A stretch of DNA of 34,014 nucleotides, taken from the NCBI GenBank assembly GCA_964598485.1, contig CAZRCD010000015.1:1-34014 (forward strand), read 5' to 3'. The notes below the pieces were generated by a model. It was not told the DNA's origin. It made no database searches and saw only the letters and a list, made by a program, of their open reading frames with translations. The position numbers were made by a program, and so were the translations under genes. Origin of the DNA: SOJA01 sp964598485 (lineage in GTDB: Archaea; Thermoproteota; Bathyarchaeia; Bathyarchaeales; Bathycorpusculaceae). This document shows positions 24,233 to 33,409 of this stretch, piece by piece (the stretch's first letter is position 1; each line of letters starts with the position of its first letter).

Positions 24233-25297
24233 TTATTTAAACAGGGCATCTTGAGTTGGCACATATGATCCTCCAATTTCTCTGGAAATTAGCCATTTGA
24301 GCCCTATCATGTTCCCGAGTAAGATACCTCTCAGAACAGCCATCTCGTGTTTCCAGTTTTCCCTAAGCTTTTTGATGTGCACCAAAGAATTATACAAAAG
24401 AGAGACAATGCGGTGCATTTTAGAAAGTTTTTCTTCTATTGGAAGAAGATAATAAAACAACAATTCATTCTCTATTGTCGCTTGAAAGATATTTTTTACA
24501 TCAAGAAATCGACTTAGCGTTTGGCCATGTCGAATATGATACACTTTTGCTCTTGGGTTGAACACCATAGTGTGACCGTTTCTCCACAAATTCCATCCAA
24601 TGATTTGCTCATTAGCAATTCCACGTTTAAGAAAAGAAGTAGGTATTTGGAAATTTTTGAGAGCGGAAGTGAGAATTGAGGTGTTTGCACCCATACATAA
24701 CAATGAATTAGCTATCTTTTGGTGCATCAAGCGAACATTTTTTTTAGAATAGCCTGCTTTCGATAGGTAGGCCAGATAACTCTCTTGACCATCCAGTGGA
24801 CAATTCCAGAGTTTGTCACCAATTATTCGCAGCATATCTGGTTCTTTATAAAAACTGACAATGTCGGAAGAGTTTTTGATAGGTTTCAAAACTCCATTTA
24901 CAAGATATGCAGGTATGACATCCCCTGAAACACCTGAAACATTACTTCGTTCATAAGTCAAAAGATGCTCCCTAATGCAGTTCGAGTTAGGTACAGCATC
25001 ATCATCTAGAAACATTATTACATCACCATTACTAGCACATATTCCTTCATTGTAGGCATCCATGAACCCTGGACGCTTCTGGAAAAGAATTCGGACATCA
25101 AGATACTTACTGAAACCCTCAGCTACTTCTACTGTCTCAACATCATTTGGTCTCAAGACCAACAAAACTTCAAAATCCTTGAAACTTTGTGTCTGGAGCC
25201 CCTTAAGTGTATATTTAATCAAATGTGACCTTCCAGCAGAGGGAATTAAAACTGTGACTTGCTGGGGCATATCTCTTTTCAACTCTTGCGGACACAT
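24233..25297 (-). CDS. Glycosyltransferase family 2
   Basis: This 354-residue GT-A enzyme has VTVLIPSAGRSHLIKYTLKG (14-33), where the usual N-terminal PxYN is replaced by PSAGR. It has GFMDAYNEGICASNGDVIMF (77-96) and a metal-binding DDD at 98-100 followed by AVPN. The acceptor half has ANTSILTSALKNF and NEQIIGWNLWRNGH, the region of the catalytic base (around EQIIGW). No membrane helix is seen. Three starts exist in frame: TTG 25309, ATG 25297 and ATG 25270. I chose 25297 because a TATA-like element just upstream (25324-25336) would put the transcript start after the TTG. It lies 59 nt upstream of the pyruvyltransferase-family gene and begins that operon. Confidence 0.88.
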   Translation of the reverse strand: MCPQELKRDMPQQVTVLIPSAGRSHLIKYTLKGLQTQSFKDFEVLLVLRPNDVETVEVAEGFSKYLDVRILFQKRPGFMDAYNEGICASNGDVIMFLDDDAVPNSNCIREHLLTYERSNVSGVSGDVIPAYLVNGVLKPIKNSSDIVSFYKEPDMLRIIGDKLWNCPLDGQESYLAYLSKAGYSKKNVRLMHQKIANSLLCMGANTSILTSALKNFQIPTSFLKRGIANEQIIGWNLWRNGHTMVFNPRAKVYHIRHGQTLSRFLDVKNIFQATIENELLFYYLLPIEEKLSKMHRIVSLLYNSLVHIKKLRENWKHEMAVLRGILLGNMIGLKWLISREIGGSYVPTQDALFK

Positions 25298-25323
25298 CTT
25301 TTTTAGCAAAGTGTGCTTTTGTA

Positions 25324-25336
25324 CATATTATAATAC
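25324..25336 (-). promoter_or_regulatory. TATA-like element for the GT2 at 25297
   Basis: On the minus strand it reads GTATTATAATATG, centred about 33 nt before the ATG at 25297. A second A/T-rich candidate (TATATTTTTTAAATAT) lies at 25365-25380. The assignment rests on spacing only. Confidence 0.35.
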
Positions 25337-25395
25337 AGAAACTTGCTTTAGTAGCTAAATCTAGTATATTTTTTAAATATCAAAAACTAGCCCAT

Positions 25396-27525
25396 TCAAG
25401 GCATGTTTTTATAAATCTCACTGCCGCCATTTGTATATATTATGTTTAAATCGTCAAAGATGGGGGAAAGTTCAGGTGTATTCCAGGAAAGATCTCCATA
25501 CGGAATTACGTCATAAACAACATTCAAAGTACTGAGATAGACAACACCGTTATCTGCCACTACCGTAACATTAGACAATGAACGCTTATCTCCCGAAATC
25601 AAAGCATGTATAGTTAAAACATTAATCGCTGTTCGCCCATCTGCATATACTGTAGAATTTTTTACATCAACATTCTTTGATAACCATTGGGCACCATATA
25701 CGCTGTAATCGTCTGTATATCCATAGTGCCCATATAATCGAGAAGCATCCATTCTGTATCCGCTAAGAGGAATTGACCAACTATCAGTTCCAGTCACTTC
25801 ATATGCAAAGTTTGTTTGAAACAGAAAATAGGGCACTAACACCAATAGCAACAGAGCGCAAACAGCAAATTCTTTTTGCCGCTTAGAAAACAACTTCACA
25901 ATTAAGCTGGCACCAACAACACATAAGGGAGCCAAGAAAAACAGAAGTATATGATAAAATCTCGTCATGTTAAGCGTATTAGCTAGCCCCGGCACTAGAA
26001 TAAGCATAGCCAAAAATGCCGTGGCTAATATGGTAAAAACGAAATATTCCTTTTCAATTTTCACACTCTCAAGTTTTTTAGTAATCAAACCAACGAAACC
26101 AAGAACAATAAACCCTTGAACAAGATACGCAAACATTCGGCTAACGGTATTCCAAATAGACGGCGATTCAGTCATACCCAAACCAGTCAGCACAGTTTGT
26201 CCTCGTGAGGCAGGATTGAAAAAGTCTCCTAATTGGCTATTGACGTAGTTTGCCTTAGCTAAAAGGGTGTTAAAACTGGCTGACCCTGCGGTGTAGATAT
26301 ACCATGTGAACATTATTATAAAAAATAAAGCAACCATGGAGAGAGTTATTTTTTTGCTTGGACGCCTCAAGACAATTAAAAGAATTGAAGCGAAAGAGAT
26401 GAAGAATAGAAAAATCGTAGCGAGTGCATAATGTGACGTTACCAAAGCAAAACTAAAGACCGCGAAGAACACGGTCCTATTAATTGGCTTTATTTTCTTA
26501 CTAAGAATGACAAACAGCAACAGAATGAAAAACAATTCGGCGATAATCTGACGGTTTAATCCCAGCATTTCGGTGTAAAAGGTCATCTGAGCCATAAACA
26601 GAAAAGCCGCGATAAAAGCGTATTTTTTGCTCATGTATGTCTGCCAAGTTTGGTATAACCCTAAAGGTACGAAAGAAAAGATAAGTGGGTAGAGTATTTT
26701 GAACACTAATGATGCATCAAGATTTAATGTGTTAGCATAGATTGTAGGAAAAATGGTTATACTTAACATATCATTATATGACCCAAGTCCGGTAACAGAT
26801 GGAAGAGTGGCACTCCAATGCGCGTTGTTTTGGGTAGTTCTAAAAAGAAAATATTCAGCAGGGACATCTGAGCCAAAGGGGATAATATAGTTGGAAATTA
26901 GTGCAGAATGGAAAAGAAGAGCAACAGCAATCATAAATAAAGCAAAAGGATAGAGATTTGGATGCAATAGTTTCTTGGAAAAAACAGCAGCAATAAACAG
27001 TATTGCGATGGATATTATCATAAGGAGAAGAAGCGAATTGTTTTGATAGACATTTACATATATTGCTCCAACAATACTCAGAATTGGGAGACCTAGAAAC
27101 AGTAAGCTAAGGGGAGATTTTTTGAGTGACTCAATATCCCAGACGCCTACACCCTCACCTTTTAGGTAGAGAAAAACTAAGCCCACCAGGATTAGGCCAT
27201 TCAAAACTATCATCAAAGGCATTAATGAAAGCGGCTGCAGAAAACCAAACATTAAAGATAATTCGTTTACTAAAAATCCAGCAATAATTAGGAAAGCAAC
27301 ACTAAGCCCAACCGAAAAAAGAATTTTTTCTACCACACTAAACTTGTCAGGTTTTAGTATCTTCAAGAAAACGAAACCTGGAATAAATGTAAGATATAAA
27401 AAGCCGATGACCTGTCTCGCAATCGGTATATCCAAGAAAACAACAAAGCAAAATATAAACATCGATAAAATAACCAGCAATAATGCACTCTTTGGATTTT
27501 GAGTATTCATGGTGTAAGACTCCAT
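25396..27525 (-). CDS. Large multi-membrane protein, DUF1616/DUF2206-like, probable GT-C-type enzyme
   Basis: This ~709-residue protein has about 14-16 membrane helices. It opens with a DUF1616-like pair, IPARQ.../LYLTFIPGFVFLKIL and EKILFSVGLSVAFLIIAGF. A long multi-pass region follows, with a large loop at the GSDVPAEYFLFRTTQNNAHW segment. The C-terminal soluble domain (~600-709) has DSWSIPLSGYRMDASRL, YGAQWLSKN and AINVLTIHALISGDKRSLSN. The layout resembles archaeal DUF2206 proteins and GT-C (lipid-sugar-dependent, outside-acting) glycosyltransferases, but I cannot point to a catalytic residue with confidence. The ATG at 27525 has GGTGA about 6 nt upstream; TTG 27537 and ATG 27510 are alternatives. 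A TATA-like element lies 30-45 nt upstream, so it has its own promoter. Confidence 0.75.
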   Translation of the reverse strand: MESYTMNTQNPKSALLLVILSMFIFCFVVFLDIPIARQVIGFLYLTFIPGFVFLKILKPDKFSVVEKILFSVGLSVAFLIIAGFLVNELSLMFGFLQPLSLMPLMIVLNGLILVGLVFLYLKGEGVGVWDIESLKKSPLSLLFLGLPILSIVGAIYVNVYQNNSLLLLMIISIAILFIAAVFSKKLLHPNLYPFALFMIAVALLFHSALISNYIIPFGSDVPAEYFLFRTTQNNAHWSATLPSVTGLGSYNDMLSITIFPTIYANTLNLDASLVFKILYPLIFSFVPLGLYQTWQTYMSKKYAFIAAFLFMAQMTFYTEMLGLNRQIIAELFFILLLFVILSKKIKPINRTVFFAVFSFALVTSHYALATIFLFFISFASILLIVLRRPSKKITLSMVALFFIIMFTWYIYTAGSASFNTLLAKANYVNSQLGDFFNPASRGQTVLTGLGMTESPSIWNTVSRMFAYLVQGFIVLGFVGLITKKLESVKIEKEYFVFTILATAFLAMLILVPGLANTLNMTRFYHILLFFLAPLCVVGASLIVKLFSKRQKEFAVCALLLLVLVPYFLFQTNFAYEVTGTDSWSIPLSGYRMDASRLYGHYGYTDDYSVYGAQWLSKNVDVKNSTVYADGRTAINVLTIHALISGDKRSLSNVTVVADNGVVYLSTLNVVYDVIPYGDLSWNTPELSPIFDDLNIIYTNGGSEIYKNMP

Positions 27526-27552
27526 AAAGCTCACCAAACCAATAATTGATAG

Positions 27553-27571
27553 ATAAATATTTTATTTAATA
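27553..27571 (-). promoter_or_regulatory. TATA-like element for the large membrane protein
   Basis: The minus strand reads TATTAAATAAAATATTTAT, about 30-45 nt before the ATG at 27525. It also marks a likely break from the upstream oxidoreductase gene. Confidence 0.4.
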
Positions 27572-27647
27572 CGCTGTTCCTCTTTTATACATCCAAGACC
27601 GAAATTAAATCTAGTCTACAAATGTTTTCCCGAGAATCTTTTAAAAT

Positions 27648-28634
27648 TCAATCTAAACGTATGCTGTTATGGTATGCTTGATAGATTGCTTCTAAATCTT
27701 TAAGGCCATCTTTTCCAGAAGGTGATGGCGATAAGCCTTTTAGAAGGCAATATGCAAAATACTGAAGCTCATCAAAGTGTGGTTGAAAAAACTCCGATTT
27801 AGTAGGGGTCAACAGTTGATTTGGGGCTGTTAAAACGCTTTTTGGACGATGTTGTGCAAATGCATGGTCTACAGTTCCAAAGAATTCAACGTTTAGGTGA
27901 TAACCTTGGAAGAACCATCCGGTGGTCATAACCGCCGTTGTTCCTGATTCAAATTTGATGAAACACAATGCACTATCCTCAAAATCAAAGTTGAATCTAT
28001 ACCCTAAATGGCTTTTTATGTCTTTAACTTCTCCGAAATACCATCTAAGCAAATTTATGAGGTGACTACCCAAATCAAGCAGGGCGCCGCCGCCTGTTAA
28101 ATCCTTGTTAAACCACCAGTTGGGGACAGGAGTGGGATTTCCACTTTCTGTTCTATGAGAAAATGGACCAGAACTTAGGTAAGTGGCATGTACAATTTCA
28201 ACATCGCCAAGAGACCCATTTTCCATTTTTGTTTTTAGTTCACGAAAGGATTGATTAAATCGAAACGGATATCCAATCATAAGCTCTACGTAATTTTTAC
28301 GGGCAGCTGTTACAATGCTCTTTGCTTCTTCGAGATTTCTAGCTATTGGTTTTTCTAGAAATATATGCTTGCCTGCTTCAACTGCTTGTATTGCACATTT
28401 CGTATGAAGATGAGTGGGTAGTGCAATAATCACGGCGTCTATACTGGATTCGTTTAAAAGTTTCTCGTAATTAGTGAACGTTCTTTTAATGCCAGCGTTT
28501 TTTGCGTCATTTAGAGCTTTTTTTGACAAATCGGAGACGGCTATCAGATTTACATTAGGCATTTTGATAGAGTGCCTCATATGGATTTTACCTATGTATC
28601 CGAGTCCGATTATCCCTAATCCGATTTTTTGCAG
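27648..28634 (-). CDS. Gfo/Idh/MocA family oxidoreductase, apparent CTG start
   Basis: This 328-residue NAD(P)-dependent sugar oxidoreductase, read from a CTG codon (28632-28634), has a complete Rossmann motif, IGLGIIGLGYIGK (G10-x-G12-x2-G15). From the first usual start (ATG 28580) the motif is lost. An in-frame stop (TAA, 28638-28640) lies just before the CTG, and the frame between has no ATG, GTG or TTG. A strong GGAGG ribosome site lies 8 nt before the CTG. The family's EKP is at 94-96 (GKHIFLEKPIA), and the C-terminal domain has GGGALLDLGSHLINLL with the conserved His. It lies 29 nt downstream of the DUF362 gene on the same strand, so they are probably co-transcribed. The substrate is likely a nucleotide sugar or polyol; it is a second member of the family in this window. 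Confidence 0.88.
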   Translation of the reverse strand: MQKIGLGIIGLGYIGKIHMRHSIKMPNVNLIAVSDLSKKALNDAKNAGIKRTFTNYEKLLNESSIDAVIIALPTHLHTKCAIQAVEAGKHIFLEKPIARNLEEAKSIVTAARKNYVELMIGYPFRFNQSFRELKTKMENGSLGDVEIVHATYLSSGPFSHRTESGNPTPVPNWWFNKDLTGGGALLDLGSHLINLLRWYFGEVKDIKSHLGYRFNFDFEDSALCFIKFESGTTAVMTTGWFFQGYHLNVEFFGTVDHAFAQHRPKSVLTAPNQLLTPTKSEFFQPHFDELQYFAYCLLKGLSPSPSGKDGLKDLEAIYQAYHNSIRLD

Positions 28635-28663
28635 TATTTAATCCTCCGTAGCGTATTAATTTT

Positions 28664-29563
28664 CTACAACCCTAGTTGTTTAGCAATCCCCATCGTAGTA
28701 ACGAGTTCATATAATCTTTCCCGTAATTGTTTCTGAACATCTTTCCTAGGATATCTTACTTTAAAGTAATCTAAAGGAACGCCTTTCTGTATGAAGTTCA
28801 TCTGACCTAGGCCCTCTTCGGTTGCGAGGTGAAGATAGTTTATCGTTTTCGGATTTATTCCACTTATTTTTGAAGCAGCTACATCTATTGCCACAGAATC
28901 CTCGCTTGCCATTACTAAGCCCAATCTTCGTGGTTGAACCCCAGAAACGATGTTGCCATCTATTATACAGAGGTCAAAATTCAATGTTTTGTTGATGGCC
29001 ACAATTACTTCTCCAAGTTGGGAGTGATATCTGAATTTTTTGGGGTAAGGAATACAACCAAAAATGTTTTTTAGTGCACAAGTCAATTTGACTTTTGGAA
29101 TACTATACTTGATTTTGGGTACATTAATTTTCAAGTCGGCATTCTGGATTATTTGAGGAATTGGTAATTTAATTTTATATCCACCAACATATTGTTCAAC
29201 TGTTTTGGTTGGATTATTGGATAGATTCACAAGTTCAACTTCATAATCTCGCGAAAGTTTTTCATAACCAAGCATCTTAAAAGAATATTTGCATTTCATT
29301 GCTGATGCATCCGATTCAACTACAGAAATAGTTGTTTTGGGAGAAATCTTTTCACGAATTAATTCAATCAAAGCGGCTACAAATTTTGGATCAGTAGTTT
29401 GACCAGTAGAATAGTCCCAATAATAACACATGTTAGGTTTGATTACAACACTTTTGGTTCCTTGTTTAAAGGAATAGCCGATAAGATCTAACGAATCAGC
29501 AATAGCTTGCTTGAATGAATCTATTGCATCATTTTGAATTTTAACAAAACTAACCAAACTCAT
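28664..29563 (-). CDS. DUF362 domain protein
   Basis: This 299-residue protein has the DUF362 pattern: SVVIKPNMCYYW near the start, QTTDPKFVAALIELI, and ISVVESDASAMKCKYSFKMLGY. NADLKINVPKIKYSIPKVKLTCALKNIFGCIP follows in two parts, then FDLCIIDGNIVSGVQPRRLGLVMASEDSVAIDVAAS. The function of the family is not known in general; some members carry ferredoxin domains and are redox-linked. This one has no Fe-S Cys clusters (CxxCxxC) and ends after the domain. The ATG at 29563 has AAAGGTAG upstream; the GTG at 29572 is too close to it. It heads an operon with the Gfo/Idh/MocA gene, so a joint step in sugar modification is possible (inference). Confidence 0.85.
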   Translation of the reverse strand: MSLVSFVKIQNDAIDSFKQAIADSLDLIGYSFKQGTKSVVIKPNMCYYWDYSTGQTTDPKFVAALIELIREKISPKTTISVVESDASAMKCKYSFKMLGYEKLSRDYEVELVNLSNNPTKTVEQYVGGYKIKLPIPQIIQNADLKINVPKIKYSIPKVKLTCALKNIFGCIPYPKKFRYHSQLGEVIVAINKTLNFDLCIIDGNIVSGVQPRRLGLVMASEDSVAIDVAASKISGINPKTINYLHLATEEGLGQMNFIQKGVPLDYFKVRYPRKDVQKQLRERLYELVTTMGIAKQLGL

Positions 29564-29668
29564 AGAATTCACTACCTTTCATATGTAATTGATTGAAGGA
29601 AAGTTATGCCTAATTCTGGTTCCCTATACGAGAGTATATTGTTTCTTAATACAGAACATTTATTACGG

Positions 29669-29691
29669 ACATTTAAAATGTGCTTATATAG
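29669..29691. promoter_or_regulatory. Candidate divergent promoter with small inverted repeat
   Basis: An ACATTT-A-AAATGT inverted repeat (29669-29681) is followed directly by CTTATATAG (29683-29691), a TATA-like element readable on both strands. It lies between the DUF362 gene (minus) and the GH5 gene (plus), about 80 and 120 nt from their starts. A regulator site next to the TATA box is possible but unproven. Confidence 0.3.
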
Positions 29692-29769
29692 AACGCATAT
29701 GGAGAACAAGTTCTTTAATCAAAATCTTCAACTTATGGAGTGTAACGGATAAAATAGAGGATCAAACCC

Positions 29770-30966
29770 TTGCACAACACAAAACCTTATGCATCATTCA
29801 TGATCTCAGTTATCCTTATTGGAATTGTTACCATTTCTTCTATAACAGCATCACCAGCTAGCAATGTGATCATAAAAAGTTCTGGCACTATAGCAACTGC
29901 TTTACCCTTACATGTTGAAGGTAGATACATCAAAAATTCGCTTGGACAAACAGTTTTACTTAGAGGGGTCAACCAAGCAGGTATGCTTGATGACCCTGAT
30001 GGTTGGTGGAATCCTGAAGGCGGAACTATTTATTCGGGTCTTGGTAATTGGAACCCTGATGCAGTGAAGTATAATCTAGATTGTATGAAAGAGTGGAATG
30101 TAAATGTTTTACGCCTTTTGTTAACTGTTGAATGGTGGAAAACCAATGAGTCTAACTACAGACAGCACGTAAAAGACACCATCGCTTGGGCTGGAGAGAG
30201 ACGCATTTATGTGTTGATTGTCTTCTGGAATGTAAAAGGAAATGGAGATCAAGATCCGCTTCCTTTTCCACCGTATAGTCTTTCAGGCTCAGAAACAACC
30301 ATAGCAAATGTTAACGATTTTGTTGACAATTGGCATAGTGTCGCTCAGGAATTGTCTTCGTACCCGAATGTTTTATTTGAATTATGGAACGAACCTCATG
30401 GTGATCCATTTGCACGACAAGCATGGTTTGACGCTACTCAGGATTGTATAACTTCAATACGTTCTACTGGCTCCCAACAAATCATTGTGGTTCAATGGGA
30501 TTATGGAATTTGGGTTAATCTTGATTATCCAAGTTCTCCATATAGTAGCATGAACTGGGTTGAAAACTACCCGCTCAATGATCCATTAGGCAATATTGTT
30601 TTTAGTATGCACATGTACCGGGGAAATATTCACTCCACTGTACCAGAGAGAGTAAACAGTTGGGAATATGACGACCTAAAAGAAGGACATGAGTTATGCT
30701 TTGTACCTCATGTGCTTTATAATCTAAGTAAGCCCATTCTTATCGGAGAAATTGGAGCAGACATGTGGTGTACAGGCGAAGAACTGGAGCACGAACTTGC
30801 ATACTATAACAACAGCTTGACTATATATAATGAATGGGAGATTGGTTATATCGGATGGGTTTGGACGGTTCCAGCTCACATGCGACATGGTCTATTGCAG
30901 AATGATCATTGGTGTCCTCCGCCCACACAAAGTGGTGAGATTCTTATAGCCAAAATAGCCGGATGA
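29770..30966 (+). CDS. Secreted glycoside hydrolase family 5 (cellulase-like)
   Basis: This 398-residue protein has an N-terminal hydrophobic signal (about 8-28, FMISVILIGIVTISSITA). A TIM-barrel GH5 domain follows: GQTVLLRGVNQAG (59-71), NVNVLRLLLTVEWW (110-123), FELWNEPHGDP with acid/base Glu208 (203-213), HMY (281-283) and ILIGEIGAD with nucleophile Glu327 (323-331). GH5 enzymes cleave beta-linked glucans, mannans and related chains by retention. It lacks a C-terminal sorting tail, so it is secreted or held by its signal. The start is TTG at 29770, with GAGG 9 nt upstream; the first ATG is 10 codons later inside the signal. Set within a polysaccharide cluster, it probably trims or turns over the cell's own polymer, as hydrolases do in bacterial exopolysaccharide loci (inference). 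Confidence 0.88.
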   Translation: MHNTKPYASFMISVILIGIVTISSITASPASNVIIKSSGTIATALPLHVEGRYIKNSLGQTVLLRGVNQAGMLDDPDGWWNPEGGTIYSGLGNWNPDAVKYNLDCMKEWNVNVLRLLLTVEWWKTNESNYRQHVKDTIAWAGERRIYVLIVFWNVKGNGDQDPLPFPPYSLSGSETTIANVNDFVDNWHSVAQELSSYPNVLFELWNEPHGDPFARQAWFDATQDCITSIRSTGSQQIIVVQWDYGIWVNLDYPSSPYSSMNWVENYPLNDPLGNIVFSMHMYRGNIHSTVPERVNSWEYDDLKEGHELCFVPHVLYNLSKPILIGEIGADMWCTGEELEHELAYYNNSLTIYNEWEIGYIGWVWTVPAHMRHGLLQNDHWCPPPTQSGEILIAKIAG

Positions 30967-31163
30967 AAACTAATTTTAGTTCCCTCTAAAAGCCGGCGGT
31001 CGGATTCATTTTTAAAAAGCTTACAAAAGTTTAGTCAAATTAATGATTCAAACTAGAACAAAACGAGAGCTTGTACTTTAATTTACAAAAATCAAAAAAT
31101 CTTGCTGATTCATAATATTCATATATCCTAAAATCAGACATTCAAAACTGCATGTTCTGTTGC

Positions 31164-32327
31164 CTATTCCAAAAACTTGTGGTAAGCTTTACTTAGATTC
31201 ATTGTGCTCTTCTTCCAACTGTAAGTATTAACAACTAATTCCCTTGCGTTTTTCCCTAATTTAGTGGCCAATTCTTTATTTTTCAACAATTTAATTACTC
31301 CCATAGCGAATCTATCCAAATCATCTTCCACCAAAGCGTGAATTCCATTTTTGACATCCAAGCCTTCTACTCCAACAGTAGAGGATACAACAGGAATACC
31401 ACAGGAAAAATATTCAAGAATCTTTAATCTAGTGCCTGATCCGCTAAACAAGGGAGCAATGGCAACATCAGAAGCCACGATAAATTCTGCGACGTTATCA
31501 ACAATTCCTGTTAAGGTTAAATTTGGAAACTCCATGTTTGGTGGGGATCTTCCTACTATAAGAAAGTGTACGTTACTAACCTCCTTCTTAATGAGAGGGG
31601 CAATTTTTGAATCTATCATTCGTACTGCCTCTAGGTTAGGTAAATATTCCATATTCCCTACAAAAATTATCGTATGAAAATTTTTTAAATCATAGTGATT
31701 TTTGATAAAACTAGCATCTACAAAGGGATTGAAAGCTTCAATATCTACACCATTATCTATAACTTGAATCTTATGAGGATTAACTCCGTATGAAACCAGA
31801 CGGTTCTTCTCGTTCTTGGAGACTGTCAATACCATATCTGCATGATCATACGCCAATTTTTCTGAAAAAACCTCCAAAAACTTTCTTATACTAGTTGTAT
31901 GCTTAACTCTTAAAGCTTGAAAAACGTCGTGACAATCAATGACTACAGGTTTCTTTAAAACTATCTTGATGAATGGAATTAACAATCCCCAAGCGGTCTG
32001 CTGTTCTATCTGCACCACATCAGAATTTTGAATCAAAGGGCAAATGCGAGAGATAAAGAGCAAATCGTAAATATAAAGCGATGTGAATCTTTTGACACCT
32101 ACTAATCTTTTGATAGCTTTTAACACAATATTGGGGATCAAACCTCTAAAACCATAGATCTCTACATCATTCTCAATATGGTTACTATCATTCTTTTCAT
32201 TTGGCATTATTACCTGAACATCATTGCCAAGTGCAGCAAGACCATTCACAAGATAATAAATGCGCACAGATGCTCCGGTATCTCTCTGCATTGAATCCTC
32301 AAGAGAACTTAATATACAAATTTTCAT
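31164..32327 (-). CDS. Glycosyltransferase family 4
   Basis: This 387-residue GT-B enzyme has the N-terminal segment MKICILSSLEDSMQRDTGAS with VRIYYLVNGLAALGNDVQVI. Midway is VVIDCHDVFQALR and ADMVLTVSKNEKNRL. The C-terminal domain has IIFVGNMEYLPNLEAVR, FLIVGRSPP, and the donor-site signature FSGSGTRLKILEYFSCGIPVV with SSTVGVEGL. The last is the GSGTRLKILE...G.PVVST pattern of many polysaccharide GT4s. The ATG at 32327 has GGTG about 8 nt before it; the GTG at 32330 precedes it by one codon. It is on the same strand as the two GT2 genes upstream, though 144 nt separate it from the nearest, so it may have its own promoter. Confidence 0.9.
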   Translation of the reverse strand: MKICILSSLEDSMQRDTGASVRIYYLVNGLAALGNDVQVIMPNEKNDSNHIENDVEIYGFRGLIPNIVLKAIKRLVGVKRFTSLYIYDLLFISRICPLIQNSDVVQIEQQTAWGLLIPFIKIVLKKPVVIDCHDVFQALRVKHTTSIRKFLEVFSEKLAYDHADMVLTVSKNEKNRLVSYGVNPHKIQVIDNGVDIEAFNPFVDASFIKNHYDLKNFHTIIFVGNMEYLPNLEAVRMIDSKIAPLIKKEVSNVHFLIVGRSPPNMEFPNLTLTGIVDNVAEFIVASDVAIAPLFSGSGTRLKILEYFSCGIPVVSSTVGVEGLDVKNGIHALVEDDLDRFAMGVIKLLKNKELATKLGKNARELVVNTYSWKKSTMNLSKAYHKFLE

Positions 32328-32471
32328 CACTAAACACCGACAAATATAGAAAGTTACCTATGGTTTCATCAATTAAAACGAGGGAAATAAGGAGTAAATC
32401 ATTTTTTGAATCTTTTCTGAATAAACAAGAATATTAAATCTTACTAGCGTGCGCTTGAAAACAAACTTATT

Positions 32472-33362
32472 TCAAGTTCTGAAAATTTTTTGTAAAACAC
32501 CATTAGTGAAGCCTATGCACCATGCTGTCATCTCAAATGCAAAATGGAAAGGCAACAAAATTACGGATTTACGACGAGTTAACTTATAAGCATCAGCCAT
32601 GCGCAAAAAACCATTTATAACCCCTGCCAAAGGGTTCATCCTAAAAAGGCTAAAAATACCTCTATGTTTACAATAAAGGTCAGAAAGACCAAAACCATAC
32701 CAAAACCACTTCCTCCAAAGCCCATGATACGTCTGAACACGTTTCTCATAAAAAATAGCTGAGCTTTGCTTGAGAAGCCACCCACTATTTTTAATTCTGA
32801 ACGCGGCATCTAGATCCTCCCCAGCACCTCTCATTCTTTTATCAAACCCACCCACTTGTCGAATAGCTTCAACACGATAAATTGATCCTCCAGTTCCTGG
32901 CAACCTCGAATCTACCAACTCACCTTTCGAATCATATACCATGAAGAGAACATTTTCCAAAAATGCAACAACACTTTCTACGTTTATCTTCCCATATCTA
33001 GCTTTAGATATGCCAACTTGTGAGTTTTTGTCCATAAACTCAACCTGCTTTCTAACATGATCTGATGGCAAAACCATGTCGCCGTCAACCCAAATAATGT
33101 AATCTCCGTTGGCACTGTTCACTACTACATTTCTAGATATTCCGAGACCCTTCCATTCATGGTAAAAAATCTTTACAGTCATATCCATTCTCGGAACATA
33201 ACTACATATAGTGTAAAGCGTTTCGTCTTCACTTCCATCATCAACAAAAATTACTTCCATAAATTCCTGCGGAAAATCCTGAGCAACAATACTATCAATA
33301 GTCTCTTTGATGGAATCCTCGGAATTTTTTACACAAATCCCAACTGTAACTCTTGGCTTCAT
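32472..33362 (-). CDS. Glycosyltransferase family 2
   Basis: This 296-residue GT-A enzyme opens VTVGICVKNSEDSIKETIDS. It has VIFVDDGSEDETL (DDG at 41-43), GISRNVVVNSANGDYIIWVD and the metal-binding DGD near residue 93. The GTGGSIYRVEA stretch and GAGEDLDAAFR (catalytic ED) lie in the second half. A C-terminal hydrophobic stretch (KSVILLPFHFAFEMTAWCIGF) may be a membrane anchor. A longer frame runs to 33479, but that would overlap the upstream gene by 70 nt. I chose the ATG at 33362, which has GAAGG 8 nt upstream and begins right before the conserved strand. It lies 47 nt after the upstream GT2 on the same strand, so the two probably form an operon. Confidence 0.9.
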   Translation of the reverse strand: MKPRVTVGICVKNSEDSIKETIDSIVAQDFPQEFMEVIFVDDGSEDETLYTICSYVPRMDMTVKIFYHEWKGLGISRNVVVNSANGDYIIWVDGDMVLPSDHVRKQVEFMDKNSQVGISKARYGKINVESVVAFLENVLFMVYDSKGELVDSRLPGTGGSIYRVEAIRQVGGFDKRMRGAGEDLDAAFRIKNSGWLLKQSSAIFYEKRVQTYHGLWRKWFWYGFGLSDLYCKHRGIFSLFRMNPLAGVINGFLRMADAYKLTRRKSVILLPFHFAFEMTAWCIGFTNGVLQKIFRT

Positions 33363-33409
33363 AATTACTACCTTCTTTGGATTGTTCAGATATTGTGCTG
33401 TTGGCTTAT

